Positions 1-13,349 of a stretch of 64,000 nucleotides of DNA are shown piece after piece; position 1 is the stretch's first letter, and every line of letters starts with the position of its first letter. The stretch covers positions 388,019,039 to 388,083,038 of the forward strand of contig CM046879.1 of assembly GCA_025667525.1 (NCBI GenBank), in the 5' to 3' direction. The notes under the pieces are model-generated. The model worked only from the letters and a program-made list of their open reading frames with translations, made no database searches and was not told the DNA's origin. Position numbers and translations under genes: made by a program. The stretch comes from Glebionis coronaria (Eukaryota > Streptophyta > Magnoliopsida > Asterales > Asteraceae).

Positions 1-67
1 AAATGTATTCTTGCTTTGTAACTAATGCATTGCATGAGGACATTACAATGGTTAAGTGTAGGGGATT
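1..67 (+). mobile_element. 3' internal end of Athila-like element ATH-0, with polypurine tract
   Basis: This stretch immediately precedes an LTR start (TGATAGGTGTGT at 68) and ends in AAGTGTAGGGGATT, a purine-rich tract in the position of a polypurine tract. The same sequence, including the words GCATTGCATGAGGACATT and AAGTGTAGGGGATT, lies in inverted orientation at about 27649-27715 next to another LTR of the family. That shows it is the end of an internal region, so the LTR that follows is a 3' LTR. The rest of the element lies left of the window. Confidence 0.75.
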
Positions 68-568
68 TGATAGGTGTGTAAACACCCATCGTTTCTACCA
101 CTTAATTACAATAATAACCGGACCAAAACGTGTATTTTATGTCTTTTATGTCGGAATTATACGTGGTTTGTGTTTTTGTTGTGATTTAGGACGAAAAGGT
201 GAAAAGTGGAGAAAACACGGGCATTCACGGGCATTTACGGACTTTTATTGAAGAAAAAGATGAAAGACGAAGTCAAGAAGTCAAGAGTGCAATAAGAACG
301 GAAGTCCAAGACCAATTCTGAAGATTTATCGAAGAAAAAGTCAAAAGACGGAAGTTATCAAAAGCCGAGAAACTCAAGTCTAATTTATTGAAGAATTTAA
401 AGACGAGTTCAAAGAAATCCCGAGCCAAAAGTCATTAAAGTCCAAGTTTAAAGAAGATTAGAAGAATAAAGGACTAATGATGCAATTAAAAGAAGATTAA
501 AGAAGGAAGGACTTAATCTTGCAATTAAGAGAAAAGGAAGGAGGTGAGGAAGCTTCCTAATCCTCCCC

Positions 569-578
569 TATATATATA
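569..578 (+). promoter_or_regulatory. TATA box in ATH-0 LTR
   Basis: TATATATA follows a CCTCCCC run, at the same relative place as TATAAATA in the ATH-2 and ATH-3 LTRs. It is the likely core promoter of the LTR. Transcription start is not observed. Confidence 0.55.
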
Positions 579-1034
579 GTTTAGGATGTTAATTATTTTT
601 GTTGTTGGTTAAGTGTGACAATTAGTCTTCTACCATTTATTTACCTTGCACCTTTAAATTCATGTCATTTAAATACTTGTCAAATTTAAATACCTTGTCT
701 TGCACCTTAAATTCCTTTAATTTCAAGTAAGTTTCCATTTAATTCTTGTCAATCTTTATTTTATCTTGTTAATCTCCTATCTACCTTTCTTAATCTTTGA
801 TTTTTATGTTTATTTTTGTGTTCATGTTCATGTTCTTATTTTGATCAAAGTGGGTTTTGATTATTGTGGTTAGTTTTGTTAGTTTTATTGATTTGGATAG
901 TTTGTTTATGATTATTGGATGTTTTGTTATTAGATTAGTTTAATCTTGTGTTTGATTTTGGTTAAATTTGTGGTTAGATTTGTGTTACTGTAATTCCCTG
1001 TTCTTCGGGGGTGTTTGTTTCTGTTACTGTGATT

Positions 1035-1690
1035 CCCAGGAAAGTTCCGGATCAAGTCTTTGTTCACAAGGAAAACTTCCGATCCAAGGATTACAAGACC
1101 AAAAACTTCCGAGTCAAAAGTTCCGGATCAGAGACTTCATTCGGAAGAAGTTCCGGATCAAATCTTCCGGATCAACAAGTTCCGAGCGAGCAAAGATACT
1201 CTTTCATTCGGAACATTTCACTCGGAAGAGTTCCGTATCAAAAGTTTCTAGTTCACTCGGAAGACTTCCGAATCAAGGGGTTCATCCGGAAGAGTTCCGG
1301 ATCAAAAGTTCCGAACCAGAGGGTGTTTATTCGGAACATCCAGAAGTTCCGAACCAAGCTTCATCCGGAAGTTTTCCGAACCAATCTTCCGGATCAACAA
1401 GTTCCGAGCGAAAGTTCCGGATCAAGAAGTTCCGAACCAGGAGGGTTCATTCGAAATTGTTCCGGATCAAGGAGTTCCGGATCAAGAGTAACCAGAAACT
1501 TCCGAACCAAGAGTTTTGAATCAGCATAAGTTCCGAACGAAGGATTGTTTTGGATAAGTGACATATTCAGAATAATTTGTTCAGGATCAAGGATTTTGGT
1601 AATATTCCGAGCGAAGAAGAATCATTCGAAACGAAGGTGAATTTCCGGATGAGTGATTGTTCCGGACGAAGGATTGTTCCAAATGAGCTG
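1035..1690 (+). repeat. TTCCGGATCA-type minisatellite in ATH-0 LTR
   Basis: Dozens of short units built on TTCCGGATCA, TTCCGAACCA and TCATTCGGAA are arranged irregularly, with words of about 10-12 bp and longer compound units. Because the unit rarely creates stops, two or three overlapping frames stay open here. Those translations are compositionally repetitive and I reject them as genes. Equivalent arrays with different unit order occur in every other Athila-like LTR of this window. Confidence 0.9.
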
Positions 1691-2106
1691 TATTCAGGTT
1701 CTTTTTAGTTTTTGTTTTTAAGTTTTAATTTTTAATTTCAAGCTTTATTTTTCCCGCCTTTTTCTTTAGTTGCACTTTAAGTTAATTTTGCCTTAGATTT
1801 ATTTTAGTCTTGCCTTAGTTTAAGTTTTAGTTGCGTTTTAAGTTTGCCTTAGATAGTTTTAAGTTTGCGTTATTTACGTTTAGTGCCTTTAAATTTCAGT
1901 CAAGCTTTTTAATACTTGCACTTTACTTTTAAATTAGTTTTAGATTTACTTTAATCGCACTTTTACTTTAAAGTTTCGCACTTTTATTTTAAAAACAACC
2001 AAAATATTCTTTTTTCACCAAAAACAATAGAGTCATACATAGAACCTAGATCAATTCGTTAAGATACCGAGAACACGAACTTTTTCAACTAAAAATCTAG
2101 TTATTA

Positions 2107-2438
2107 ATTTCCTTAGGAGATGGTTGAGAAATATGGTCCTCATTGAGAGGTTTCACAATGGTACGAATGTCTTCATCCCAGTCGGAGGGAAAATCGTCAT
2201 ATTTTAAGTCCACATACCCTAGAGTTGCTTCAAATTCTTTCAAAAGGAAATCACTTTCTCCAAATGGAGTCAATGATGGGGCAATAGAGGCAACGGTCTC
2301 AACAATGGGTAGAGAACAAGAACCACTTTTACAAGCGTCTTTGAAATGCTCTTCACAAGCCTCATCAAGAAAGTCAATGAAATTAACGCTCTCGTGTTCA
2401 GAAGGTTGCTTAGAAATTTTACCCATGTTGAAGATGAT
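2107..2438 (-). pseudogene. Athila-like gag-pro fragment (distal part, ATH-1)
   Basis: On the minus strand this reads GKISKQPSEHESVNFIDFLD and continues acidic, matching residue for residue much of the region after the protease in ATH-3 (about 63636-63930). It is the downstream continuation of the protease region that stops at 20888; the two parts are separated by the X-1 insertion and its ATGAT duplication (2434-2438 and 20888-20892). The fragment is cut at 2107 by the ATH-0 LTR, and the apparent stop lies in LTR sequence. It encodes the linker after the aspartic protease, with no catalytic residues of its own. Confidence 0.85.
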
Positions 2439-4762
<2,324 letters not shown>

Positions 4763-5571
4763 TGTAAAACCCGCATGCTTTTACCATGAATAGTACCCTT
4801 AAGATCGTACGTACTAGATTAAAACTTTCCTAATATAGCATGATTACGATTACGTGTTAGGAGTTACGTATTACGTACGTGTTAGAACACGATAAGTATT
4901 TACTACACACGATCATGCAATAATTATTTGACGATAATTAATTACGAACATGTGATCATGAAATCATGAACGTAATTAAAACACGAACTATTATTAATTA
5001 CGTATATATATTTATTACGAGCGTAATTAAATATATTAGATCACGGTATTTACGTAAAGAGAACATTTAAAACACGAACACAAATAATCACAAACGTTTA
5101 ACTTAATAACGAGACACGGAAAAAGGTACGGGTACCCCAAGTGGGGTCCCTACCCGCGGCAACAAGGACAAATGGGCCAAGCCCATTTGTCAAATTTACT
5201 AAAGGGGGTTATTATTTTTTTACACCACTCATTTTCTCATTCACAGAAGATTTTTTTTAAGAAAACCTAAAACTTCCTCTTCCTTGTCTTTTGTGCCGCC
5301 ACCCTACAACCACCATACGATGTGATTTGTGATCTTGGATCTTGAAGTTTTAGTGATTGATCGTGTTGGTTCTTCGTCCTTTTGATCCACGAACTTGGTA
5401 AAACCTTTTTAAACCTTTTCTTTTGATTTAATCTTTTTATAAATCAAGAACATGTCACATGGATCTAACATGATTTGTTGTTAAATAAAATCAAAAGGGT
5501 GTTTTTAAGGGGGTGTTTGTTTGGCCGCAGGCTGCACCGAACCCGAATGGGTTTCGGTTTGCCAAGCCGAC

Positions 5572-5602
5572 CACCACCAAGACCATATGGTCTTGGTTGG
5601 TG
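5572..5602. repeat. Near-perfect palindrome centred on CATATG (5' LTR copy)
   Basis: The arm CACCACCAAGACCAT pairs with ATGGTCTTGGTTGGTG with a single one-base bulge and no loop. It lies in a GC-rich island inside an AT-rich LTR and recurs at 12792-12822 in the 3' LTR. It could form a cruciform or RNA hairpin; no function is known to me. Confidence 0.85.
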
Positions 5603-6127
5603 CGTGTGGGTCCCACGGCAGCAGTGAAACACGGTGTACCCCGAGTTGGTTCGGGGTATGGTGTCGATTTCATGTTCGGTTCATGCTTTTTAGTCTAGAT
5701 CCGGTTCATGGTGTATGTTAGTTTCTTTTTTATGTTTATGATCTTATGTTAAAATTAAATTAATAAAATGATGTGATTAATTTAATAACATGACTTAGGT
5801 TATTTAAGTATTAATGATCATGAAATTATTTTAACCTAAGTATTTATATATTTAAGACTTATAATTAATTAATTATTTTAAAAACCATGGATATAATTAA
5901 TTAATTAACATCACTTAGGTTATATTATTAATATATAATAATACATATTTTAACCTAAGTATTTAACTTATTTAATTAAAAACATGTTATACTTTAATTA
6001 AATATTTTAACCTATAGTTTAATTTAATTACACGAAATAATTATTAAACTATACACTATATCATATGACTTAGAAAATAATCATGAAAACACTTAGGCTT
6101 ATATACTTAGCTTATTTAACCAGCTTA

Positions 6128-6535
6128 TTTCTAATTATGGAAACTTTCTATTTTTAGAAACTTAATTAATTAAGGCAGCTAATCTATTTATGGAAACCTT
6201 CTATTTTTAGAAACTTATTTATTTCAGGCAACTAATCTATTTATGGAAACTTATTTAATTAAGGCAGCTAATCTATTTATGGAAACGTTCTATTTTTTTA
6301 GAAACTTATCTATTTTAAGCAGTAAATCTATTTTTGGAAACTTTCTATTTTTGGAAACTTTCTATTTTTGGAAAATTTTTATTTTTGGAAACTTTCTATT
6401 TTTGGTAACTTTCTATTTTTGGAAACTTTCTATTTTTAAAAACTTTCTATTTTTGGAAACTTTCTAATTTTGGAAACTTTCTATTTTTGGAAACTTTCTA
6501 TTTTAGGAAACCTGATATTTTTGGAAAGTTACTTA
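6128..6535 (+). repeat. 17-bp minisatellite GGAAACTTTCTATTTTT (5' LTR copy)
   Basis: The core at about 6330-6530 holds about 12 units of GGAAACTTTCTATTTTT, preceded by longer imperfect units with AATTAAGGCAGCTAATCTA spacers. The open frame through it (phenylalanine- and leucine-rich) is a by-product of the repeat. Confidence 0.93.
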
Positions 6536-7742
6536 TTATTACACAGTAAGTATAATAACACATGAAATACCATAAATACTTAATCAAATTAAACAGAATA
6601 TAAGATAAAACACAGTTTAAGGCTTTTAAACAGTAAAACATGGTAAGAACACATAAAATAAGCTAAGACATGACATAAAACCAGCTATGTATTTAGTAAG
6701 CAGATACTTATTCATGTACGTATTTATGTAGCACTAGTGATTCGGAAGTAGGATTCCTCGCAGTTCATCTTTTTCGTTCACTGGACATAAGGTACGGATT
6801 CTCGTCCTTTCAGTATGGACATTCTTTCCTTATTAGGATTCCCCGTATGCAGCCAACTGTTTTCTCGTAGTATAAGTTACGTGTTTGATTGCTTATGTTT
6901 AAATAAGATTACGTATAGCCATATACATGCATGACCAGTTTCACCTAGTTATGGAGGTACCATAACCATAACATTAGAGGCACTGATGTTATGACTTCAC
7001 CACGGCGGAGTGATTGCTCGTGGCGCCGCTTCAGCTTTTGGCCATTTATATTATATTTATCATGTGGGGCGTATGGGTGCATCCTAGTTACATGTTTTCA
7101 GTCAGGATTTCATGGTGAATGTGGTGTGTGCCTTGCATCCTTCACAAGGAGCTGATCCCTCCTACCCAGAACCAGTATATTTAATTAGAGGCAGCCCCTC
7201 TAATTTGCATGATGAGGTCACCCCTCCAAGTATTCATGCACGGTGGATTTTCATGACCCATATTGGCTAATGGTAAAATATTTTAAACAGTTTTGATAAG
7301 ATAAACATAAGGCTTTTCAAACTATAAAACCAGTTTTATGAACATGTTCCAGGTTCTCCAGGACTTATACATTTCCGCTGCTATTAAGTCTTTATTATGC
7401 TTAGTCATTCATACTATGTCTATATCCGTGCACTGAGCGTTTTGCTCAGCCGTTACTTTCCTTTCCATGTCCCAAAACGGCAGGTACCATAGGAAAGACT
7501 CGAGCATTTGGAGAACGTGCATAGGATGGAAGCTGTTAGAGACTTCTTTTCCTTTTTGCCTTCATATACTTATGCTTGTTTAGTCTTTCATTCATTTCTT
7601 TTGCTTTATTATGTTTTGGGCTTATGTTTGGGAACCGATGTTTGATTCCGGTTATCCCTATGGTCATGTAATGTTTTATACATTTATCCTTGTATGCTTT
7701 GATGACACGCCATAATTACGCGTGACATTCCATTATCAATTA

Positions 7743-7759
7743 TGGTATCAGAGCCAAGG
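7743..7759 (+). other. Primer-binding site of GYP-T
   Basis: TGGTATCAGAGCCAAGG follows the (truncated) 5' LTR. The first 13 bases match the complement of the plant initiator-Met tRNA 3' end, the usual primer for many plant gypsy and copia elements. Confidence 0.88.
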
Positions 7760-8847
7760 CTTCGACCTGTAGGCTCTAAAACTTGACCTGTGACTAGTGG
7801 GTAGTCACCAGGAGCTTCCTAAGCCAACGTTTGTTATTCCACGTATTGATGTTTTCAGCGCATTGTTGTTTTAACCATGATGTTTTCAGCACCTTGAGGT
7901 TTTAACCTTGATGTTTTCATCGATATTGTTTTACTAATATGGATGGACAACCATCATTAATATTTAGTTATGTGTCATTGTTTCATGCATAATGTTCCTC
8001 GTGAATTGTGGCTATGTGGACTGAACCCCAGTAGTTCATAATTAGTCACATAAAACTTTTTCTGATAAGTTTTGACATATGAGTTTCATTTATTTATGTT
8101 TCATGTATCATTGTTGCAGGGATTATGACTAAGTAATGGTTGGTACAGGACTGGCCCTATTTAGTCGCATGTGCTTTTATCGAAACTTTTAACTTTGGGA
8201 CCGACCCATAGGCGTCCCCTCGCCATGTCTTTTGTTTTGGAACCAACCCATAGGCGTTCCCTCGCACATATAAAGGTTTTATAAACTACATTACGCCTTC
8301 ATGCACTGTTTTTCATGCATAAAATTTTTCTCATGATTTAAATTGGCATAAAAAAAATTTTATGTCCCCTCATAAGTTATTATGTTTTTATGTCAAGTAT
8401 GTTTTCATACTGTCATGGTTAACTTCAGTTTCATGCTGATTATGTTATACACTTCTTCGTGATAGACGGTTTCATGTTTCTTCATGATAATTCTGTCTTC
8501 ATGTTGATTATGTTTTACGCCTCTTTTGTTATTTACGTTGTCCTGCAAGACATTGTTAGATTTCATTGAATCATGCTTTCATGATAGTCATGGTTGGTTT
8601 TCATTGATCATGCTGTCAGGCAAATCATCGTTGAATTTTGTGTAACCACACTTTAACGTTTTTCTATATAACCAAAATGATGTCTATGCTAATACTGCCA
8701 GGTTATCATGATGGTTTTCCTAACCGTTTAACCGAATATACTTTCCTTAAATCATGATAAATGATCTACCCCGTACCGATCATTTCATGTTCATTCCACG
8801 TGTACTCCACGTACCGTATTTCATGTGTATTACATGTACCTTAATCC

Positions 8848-9360
8848 ATGTGTATTCCACTTGCAATACTTCACGAGTATTCGCTAATCGATTCTGAATC
8901 ATCTCAGGCGTATTTTCAATTGCTGATATTCTACAAGATTGCTGATGCCGCTCATAACTTGGAAATGTTACTAAAGGTTGATGCTGCTGACGTTCGGAGA
9001 CGCTACGAGATGCGGATGCTGTTCACAACCGGGAGATCCTACAAGACGAAGACAAAGGCGTCGGAGCAAAGAAATTGGACGAGAAGATGCTTCACCATCA
9101 GACGATTCCCATCAATCATTGTCCCTAATTCTTAGTTACATGTCACACGTCATTCGGCTGTCATTTCAGCCATATCAGTGCAAACTGGTACCAGCCGGCC
9201 ACTCAGCTGAATAGTTACATGAATCAAGGTCATGAGAATGACCATCACGGAACTGACAGACAGGACGATAGTAACAACTACTATGACAGCAACTATCTTA
9301 GAAATCGCAACCGAAACTATGGCCACGGACGTGATCAGAAATACAAGGATTTGTAGTCCA
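8848..9360 (+). pseudogene. Possible gag tail of GYP-T
   Basis: An open stretch encodes a charged segment (VRRRYEMRMLF, then a basic run), followed after a frame change by a segment rich in Asn, Tyr and Arg (NNYYDSNYLRNRNRNYGHGR). Such low-complexity basic segments are usual at the end of gypsy gag, and the position between PBS and reverse transcriptase fits. No retroviral zinc knuckle or gag core is readable, so this is a positional guess. Confidence 0.3.
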
Positions 9361-9418
9361 ACCGATCCGCCAATTCTGGCATAATAACCTTATATTGTGG
9401 TTATATTTGTTTCACATC

Positions 9419-9605
9419 TCGAGACACATGTCAAGACATCCGTCAAGACACATGTCTCACGTATACTTTCTAAAGACACATGTCACGACATCAGTCAAGA
9501 CACATGTCTCACGTATACTTTCTGAAGACACATGTCCAGACACCAGTCAAGACATATTTCATGCTTATAGTTCCAAGAAATGAGTCAAGACACATGACTC
9601 ACGTC
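9419..9605 (+). repeat. Tandem repeat of about 60 bp with ACACATGTC words
   Basis: Three to four imperfect units contain AAGACACATGTCTCACGTAT and TATACTTTCTGAAGACACATG. The open frames across it are repeat artefacts. It lies where a gag-protease junction would be expected in GYP-T. Confidence 0.8.
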
Positions 9606-10119
9606 CAACTATGGAACATTTCTAAGAAATTCAGGGTACCCTCCAAGGGTATATCTATTTTGTTGTGCCATGTATTAATCAGGCCACAAGAATTTCAATA
9701 CCATTACCGGCTCATCAGTGAGAACTGTCACGTTGCCGATGTCACTTTCATTCTTGTAACCATAAATCATTGATTCATGACCATGAAGGACGCCTTTCGT
9801 ATTCCCACGTATACGAAGGTTTTCCTTCAGCTTAATGATGAGATCCAAGTTGCCAACGCATTTCCTCGGACAGACACGAGATGAATTTTATCCTAATTAT
9901 GAACTATGAACAACACACCATGCTACGATTCATAATTATGTATAGTAATGTTTAGGCTCCTGAATACATTCAGCTTGATTTTCCATCAGGAAAATTAGTA
10001 CAATTAATTATGCTTACAAGCATGTGCGTTGTTAGCCATGGTTGCTAAAATTTTCTAGCTGTCAGTAAGACACGTCTACTTAAGTCCTTTTACGCATAGC
10101 CAGTTGATAATTCCAAAAT

Positions 10120-10560
10120 CTTCCTATACATTCCAGAAGAACCTACAAGGAGAAGAATGGTACCATGAGATTATGTGTCGACTACCGTCGATTTAAATAA
10201 ATCACCATTCATGACCTTTATTATCCTCCACGTACAGACAACATGTCCAATCGACCTTATAGTGTTAATCACTTTTCCAAGATCAAACTCATGATCATGT
10301 TGCCAACAATGATGAGTGAAAGAGCAGGACATGTCCATGACTACTATTCCTACACAACACGGTCATGCTAGATTTATGATTTTGAATTAGTCTCATCAAT
10401 GCTCCAACGGCATTATAAGAATGAGTTTCCATGAACTCATAGTAAATTCAGCAGTGTTTTCATTAAGGATAACCTGATTTCCTTTAAGCCTAGAGAAGCA
10501 CAGGAAGACCATATCTGCACTATGTTGCAAATTCTATGACAAGAGAAATTCCACCCTGAA
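10120..10560 (+). pseudogene. Ty3/gypsy reverse transcriptase remnant (GYP-T)
   Basis: The segment reads KEKNGTMRLCVDYRR, then after a stop ITIHDLYYPPRTDN, the finger and early palm region of Ty3/gypsy reverse transcriptase. Further on, VFIKDNLI stands where the catalytic FIDDILI-type box belongs, followed by PREAQEDHICTMLQIL in place of the usual EEHxxHL segment. One catalytic Asp is therefore replaced, and there are several stops and frame changes. The recognition rests on spacing and order of these motifs. The enzyme cannot be active. Confidence 0.75.
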
Positions 10561-10859
10561 AAATTTCCTATATCAGTTCTGGTTGATTACAGTGACACGC
10601 TGGATCACATGGAATTGCATGGTTAATCTTACCATGACTCAACTTATGCGTAAAGGAGGGAACCCTACATTACATTAGGTGTTCTAGAAAATCCTACGCT
10701 AAGAGAAGTTTGGATTCATAGACTCAGAGTTTCGTAAACTCCTATGTAGCAAGTTCGATGAAGCAAGATACAGTTACGTTCATATCTAAGTACCTGACAT
10801 ACCAACAGGTTAAGATAGGACACCAACAAACTGGGATGTTTTCATCATCTGAAATTGTG

Positions 10860-11010
10860 AATTGAAATGGGACAAGATCTCCACGGATTTTGGTTACCAG
10901 TTTAACGCAAACTCAGAAGAAGCATGATGCTATCTGGTTTATTGCAAACAGTTTGATCAAGTCTGCAAAATCCTTACATCCACAAGGATTTCAGAACCGA
11001 CAAGATGGAT
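10860..11010 (+). pseudogene. Ty3/gypsy integrase core remnant (GYP-T)
   Basis: The frame opening at 10890 reads TSLTQTQKKHDAIWFIANSL, a close match to the integrase core strand that usually reads as a phage-like DFVTGLP then a KxHDAIWVIVDRLTKSA segment. Just upstream, in another frame, is a WDKISTDF-like stretch that would hold the first catalytic Asp. No second Asp or Glu motif is readable. It lies downstream of reverse transcriptase, the order expected for Ty3/gypsy. Confidence 0.7.
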
Positions 11011-11589
11011 CGAATATGTTCCAGCCAAGGCTCATCCGATCACTTGGCAATCCCTCAGTTATCGGGTCAGACAAATATTCACAATTGTGCTCCTTATTTA
11101 CTTCACGTCTTCATTCTAATTCCACGACTTGCTTTTGCGCTCGTGTTCATGACACTATTCATGTTCATGATGGCATCTCGGCTTACGATTTTATGTTCAT
11201 TTCGTTCTAGGAAGTTTTGCAAGAACTTGAGAGACCAAACCCAAGTTTAGTATAACTCTCCATCATCAAATAGACGTTTCACGTCATATTCCACGTCTCA
11301 CCTTGTAGCGTTTGGCGATACCGCCATTATATTCTATGTTCACGATATGTTTCACATATCATGTTCATTCCATGTTCCTCATATCATGATCAAGATATGT
11401 TACACGTATCATGGATCATGATATGTTTACTCATACTACACTCGCCATATCTCCATGTAGCACGTTCAAAATTTTTCACGTATCACGTTCAAAATATTTC
11501 ACGTAGTACGTTTCTTTATGTCTCGCGCATCGTTTCTAGTTAATAGTTAAGTCAGATTGTCTTTCATCGTAACGTTTCAGTTACTCTTA

Positions 11590-11790
11590 CACGATTAATT
11601 CTTATTCCCTCGATCGAATTTAGGGGATCTACCTTACGTTGATAACCAAGAACTTCTTCGTATTCCAAGTCAAGGTCAGGAGGACCAAGACTTATCATTC
11701 GTGTCAAGATCTTATGAAGGAACCGTTCCAAGAGGGAAGCCACTTGGAAACGGACAAGTTCATCCGAACTTCTTATCCGTTTTTCTCTTA
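11590..11790 (+). pseudogene. Possible C-terminal pol (chromodomain-type) remnant of GYP-T
   Basis: Short pieces such as a RIPSQGQEDQDLSF run, followed across frames by EGTVP and a GSHLETDKFIRTSYP-like stretch, resemble the end of chromovirus integrase, where a Trp-rich EATWE segment precedes a YPxLF ending. The frames are broken and the match is weak. I keep it because of its position just before the polypurine tract. Confidence 0.35.
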
Positions 11791-11950
11791 TCGATTAGAT
11801 ATGTCCTTTTAGTCACGTCACGTTCCACGTCTTTTCAAGATATGTCACGTTCCACGTTCCCTTCTACCATGTCACCTTCATTTCCGTTATTTTGCATACC
11901 TATCCAGTCTGATTCGGGTATGTTTCGCTTCCAGTTACGTTATCTATAAT

Positions 11951-11964
11951 TCGGGGGGAAGAGT
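11951..11964 (+). other. Polypurine tract of GYP-T
   Basis: TCGGGGGGAAGAGT directly precedes the 3' LTR start TGTAAAACCCG at 11965, the place for plus-strand priming. Confidence 0.85.
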
Positions 11965-12791
11965 TGTAAAACCCGCATGCTTTTACCATGAATAGTACCC
12001 TTAAGATCGTACGTACTAGATTAAAACTTTCCTAATATAGCATGATTACGATTACGTGTTAGGAGTTACGTATTACGTACGTGTTAGAACACAATAAGTA
12101 TTTACTACGCACGATCATGTAATAATTATTTGACGATAATTAATCACGAACATGCGATCATGAAATCATGAACGTAATTAAAACACGAACTATTATTAAT
12201 TACGTATATATATTTATTACGAGCGTAATTAAATATATTAGATCACGGTATTTACGTAACGAGAACATTTAAAACACGAACACAAATAATCACAAACGTT
12301 TAACTTAATAACGAGACACGGAAAAAGGTACGGGTACCCCAAGTGGGGTCCCTACCCGCGGCAACAAGGACAAATGGGCCAAGCCCATTTGTCAAATTTA
12401 CTAAAGGGGGTTATTATTTTTTTACACTACTCATTTTCTCATTCACAGAAGATTTTTTTTAAGAAAACCTAAAACCTCCGTCTTTTGTGCCGCCACCCTA
12501 CAACCACCATAGGAGGTGATTTGTGATCTTGGATCTTGAAGTTTTAGTGATTGATCGTGTTGGTTCTTCGTCCTTTCGATCCACGAATTCGGTAAAACCT
12601 TTTTAAACCTTTTCTTTTGATTTAATCTTTTTATAAATCAAGAACATGTGTTGTTTTTATAAAACATAATAATTAAACATGGATCTAACATGATTTGGTG
12701 TTAAATAAAATCAAAAGGGTGTTTTTAAGGGGGTGTTTGTTTGGCCGTAGGCTGCACCGAACCCGAATGGGTTTCGGTTTGCCAAGCCGAC

Positions 12792-12822
12792 CACCACCAA
12801 GACCATATGGTCTTGGTTGGTG
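12792..12822. repeat. Near-perfect palindrome centred on CATATG (3' LTR copy)
   Basis: This is the same 31-nt palindrome as at 5572-5602, unchanged between the two LTRs. Confidence 0.85.
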
Positions 12823-13349
12823 CGTGTGGGTCTCACGGCAGCAGTGAAACACGGGGTACCCCGAGTTGGTTCGGGGTACGGTGTCGATTTCATGTCCGGT
12901 TCATGCTTTTTAGTCTAGATCCGGTTTATGGTGTATGTTAGTTTTTTTTATGTTTATGATCTTATGTTAAAATTAAATTAATAAAATGATGTGATTAATT
13001 TAATAACATGACTTAGGTTATTTAATTAAAAATGATCATGAAATTATTTTAACCTAAGTATTTATATATTTAAGACTTATAATTAATTAATTATTTTAAA
13101 AACCATGGATATAATTAATTAATTAACATGACTTAGGTTATATTATTAATATATAATAATACATATTTTATCCTAAGTATTTAACTTATTTAATTAAAAA
13201 CATGTTATACTTTAATTAAATATTTTAACCTATAGTTTAATTTAATTACACGAAATAATTATTAAACTATACAATATATCATATGACTTAGAAAATAATC
13301 ATGAAAACACTTAGGCTTATATACTTAGCTTATTTAACCAGCTTATTTC

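Larger units (their letters stand above)
68..2106 (+). repeat. 3' LTR of Athila-like element ATH-0
   Basis: The LTR starts TGATAGGTGTGTAAACACCC and ends near CTAGTTATTA, matching the starts and ends of three other LTRs in the window (23303-24868, 25697-27648, 41455-43397) and, less closely, 59589-61034. It has a TATA box at about 569-578 and a TTCCGGATCA minisatellite in its middle. The right boundary is inferred by alignment with the LTR at 41455-43397, whose end is fixed by a PBS. It abuts gag-pro coding sequence of ATH-1 in the opposite orientation, so ATH-0 most simply inserted into ATH-1. Small open frames inside it come from the minisatellite and are not genes. Confidence 0.8.
4763..7738 (+). 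repeat. GYP-T 5' LTR (lacks its last 15 bp)
   Basis: It aligns with 11965-14903 along its whole length. The 3' copy ends CATTATCAAAATGGGG then TGTTACA, whereas the 5' copy goes from CATTATCA straight to ATTA and the PBS, so the terminal AAATGGGGTGTTACA is missing. The loss includes the CA end that integrase would need on a new copy. The LTR also carries a 31-nt palindrome and a 17-bp minisatellite with more units than the 3' copy. Confidence 0.9.
7739..11964 (+). mobile_element. GYP-T internal region, mostly decayed
   Basis: This is the 4.2 kb between the LTRs. The PBS is at 7743-7759. From 7760 to 8840 I see only AT-rich sequence with repeated CATG- and CACG-containing words and no readable protein. 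A possible gag tail lies at 8848-9360. Repeats lie at 9419-9605. Reverse transcriptase pieces are at about 10120-10560, integrase pieces at about 10860-11000, and a doubtful C-terminal pol piece at about 11590-11790. Imperfect repeats built on CACGTATCA and CACGTTCCACGT lie at 11340-11510 and 11815-11866. All frames are broken by stops and indels. Confidence 0.75.

Noticed and set aside
968..1529. Two or three overlapping open frames of 60-180 codons on the plus strand
   Set aside because: They are translations of the TTCCGGATCA minisatellite inside an LTR. Their repetitive Ser/Arg/Phe composition and several simultaneously open frames show that the repeat lacks stops, not that there is a gene.
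5491..5721. Frames on both strands around the GC-rich island, repeated at 12711-12941
   Set aside because: Open on both strands because of the palindrome and GC content; the sequence is inside the GYP-T LTRs.
9395..9773. A His/Ser-rich repeated peptide as a possible metal-binding protein
   Set aside because: It is generated by the ACACATGTC tandem repeat in a decayed transposon, with no start context or homology.
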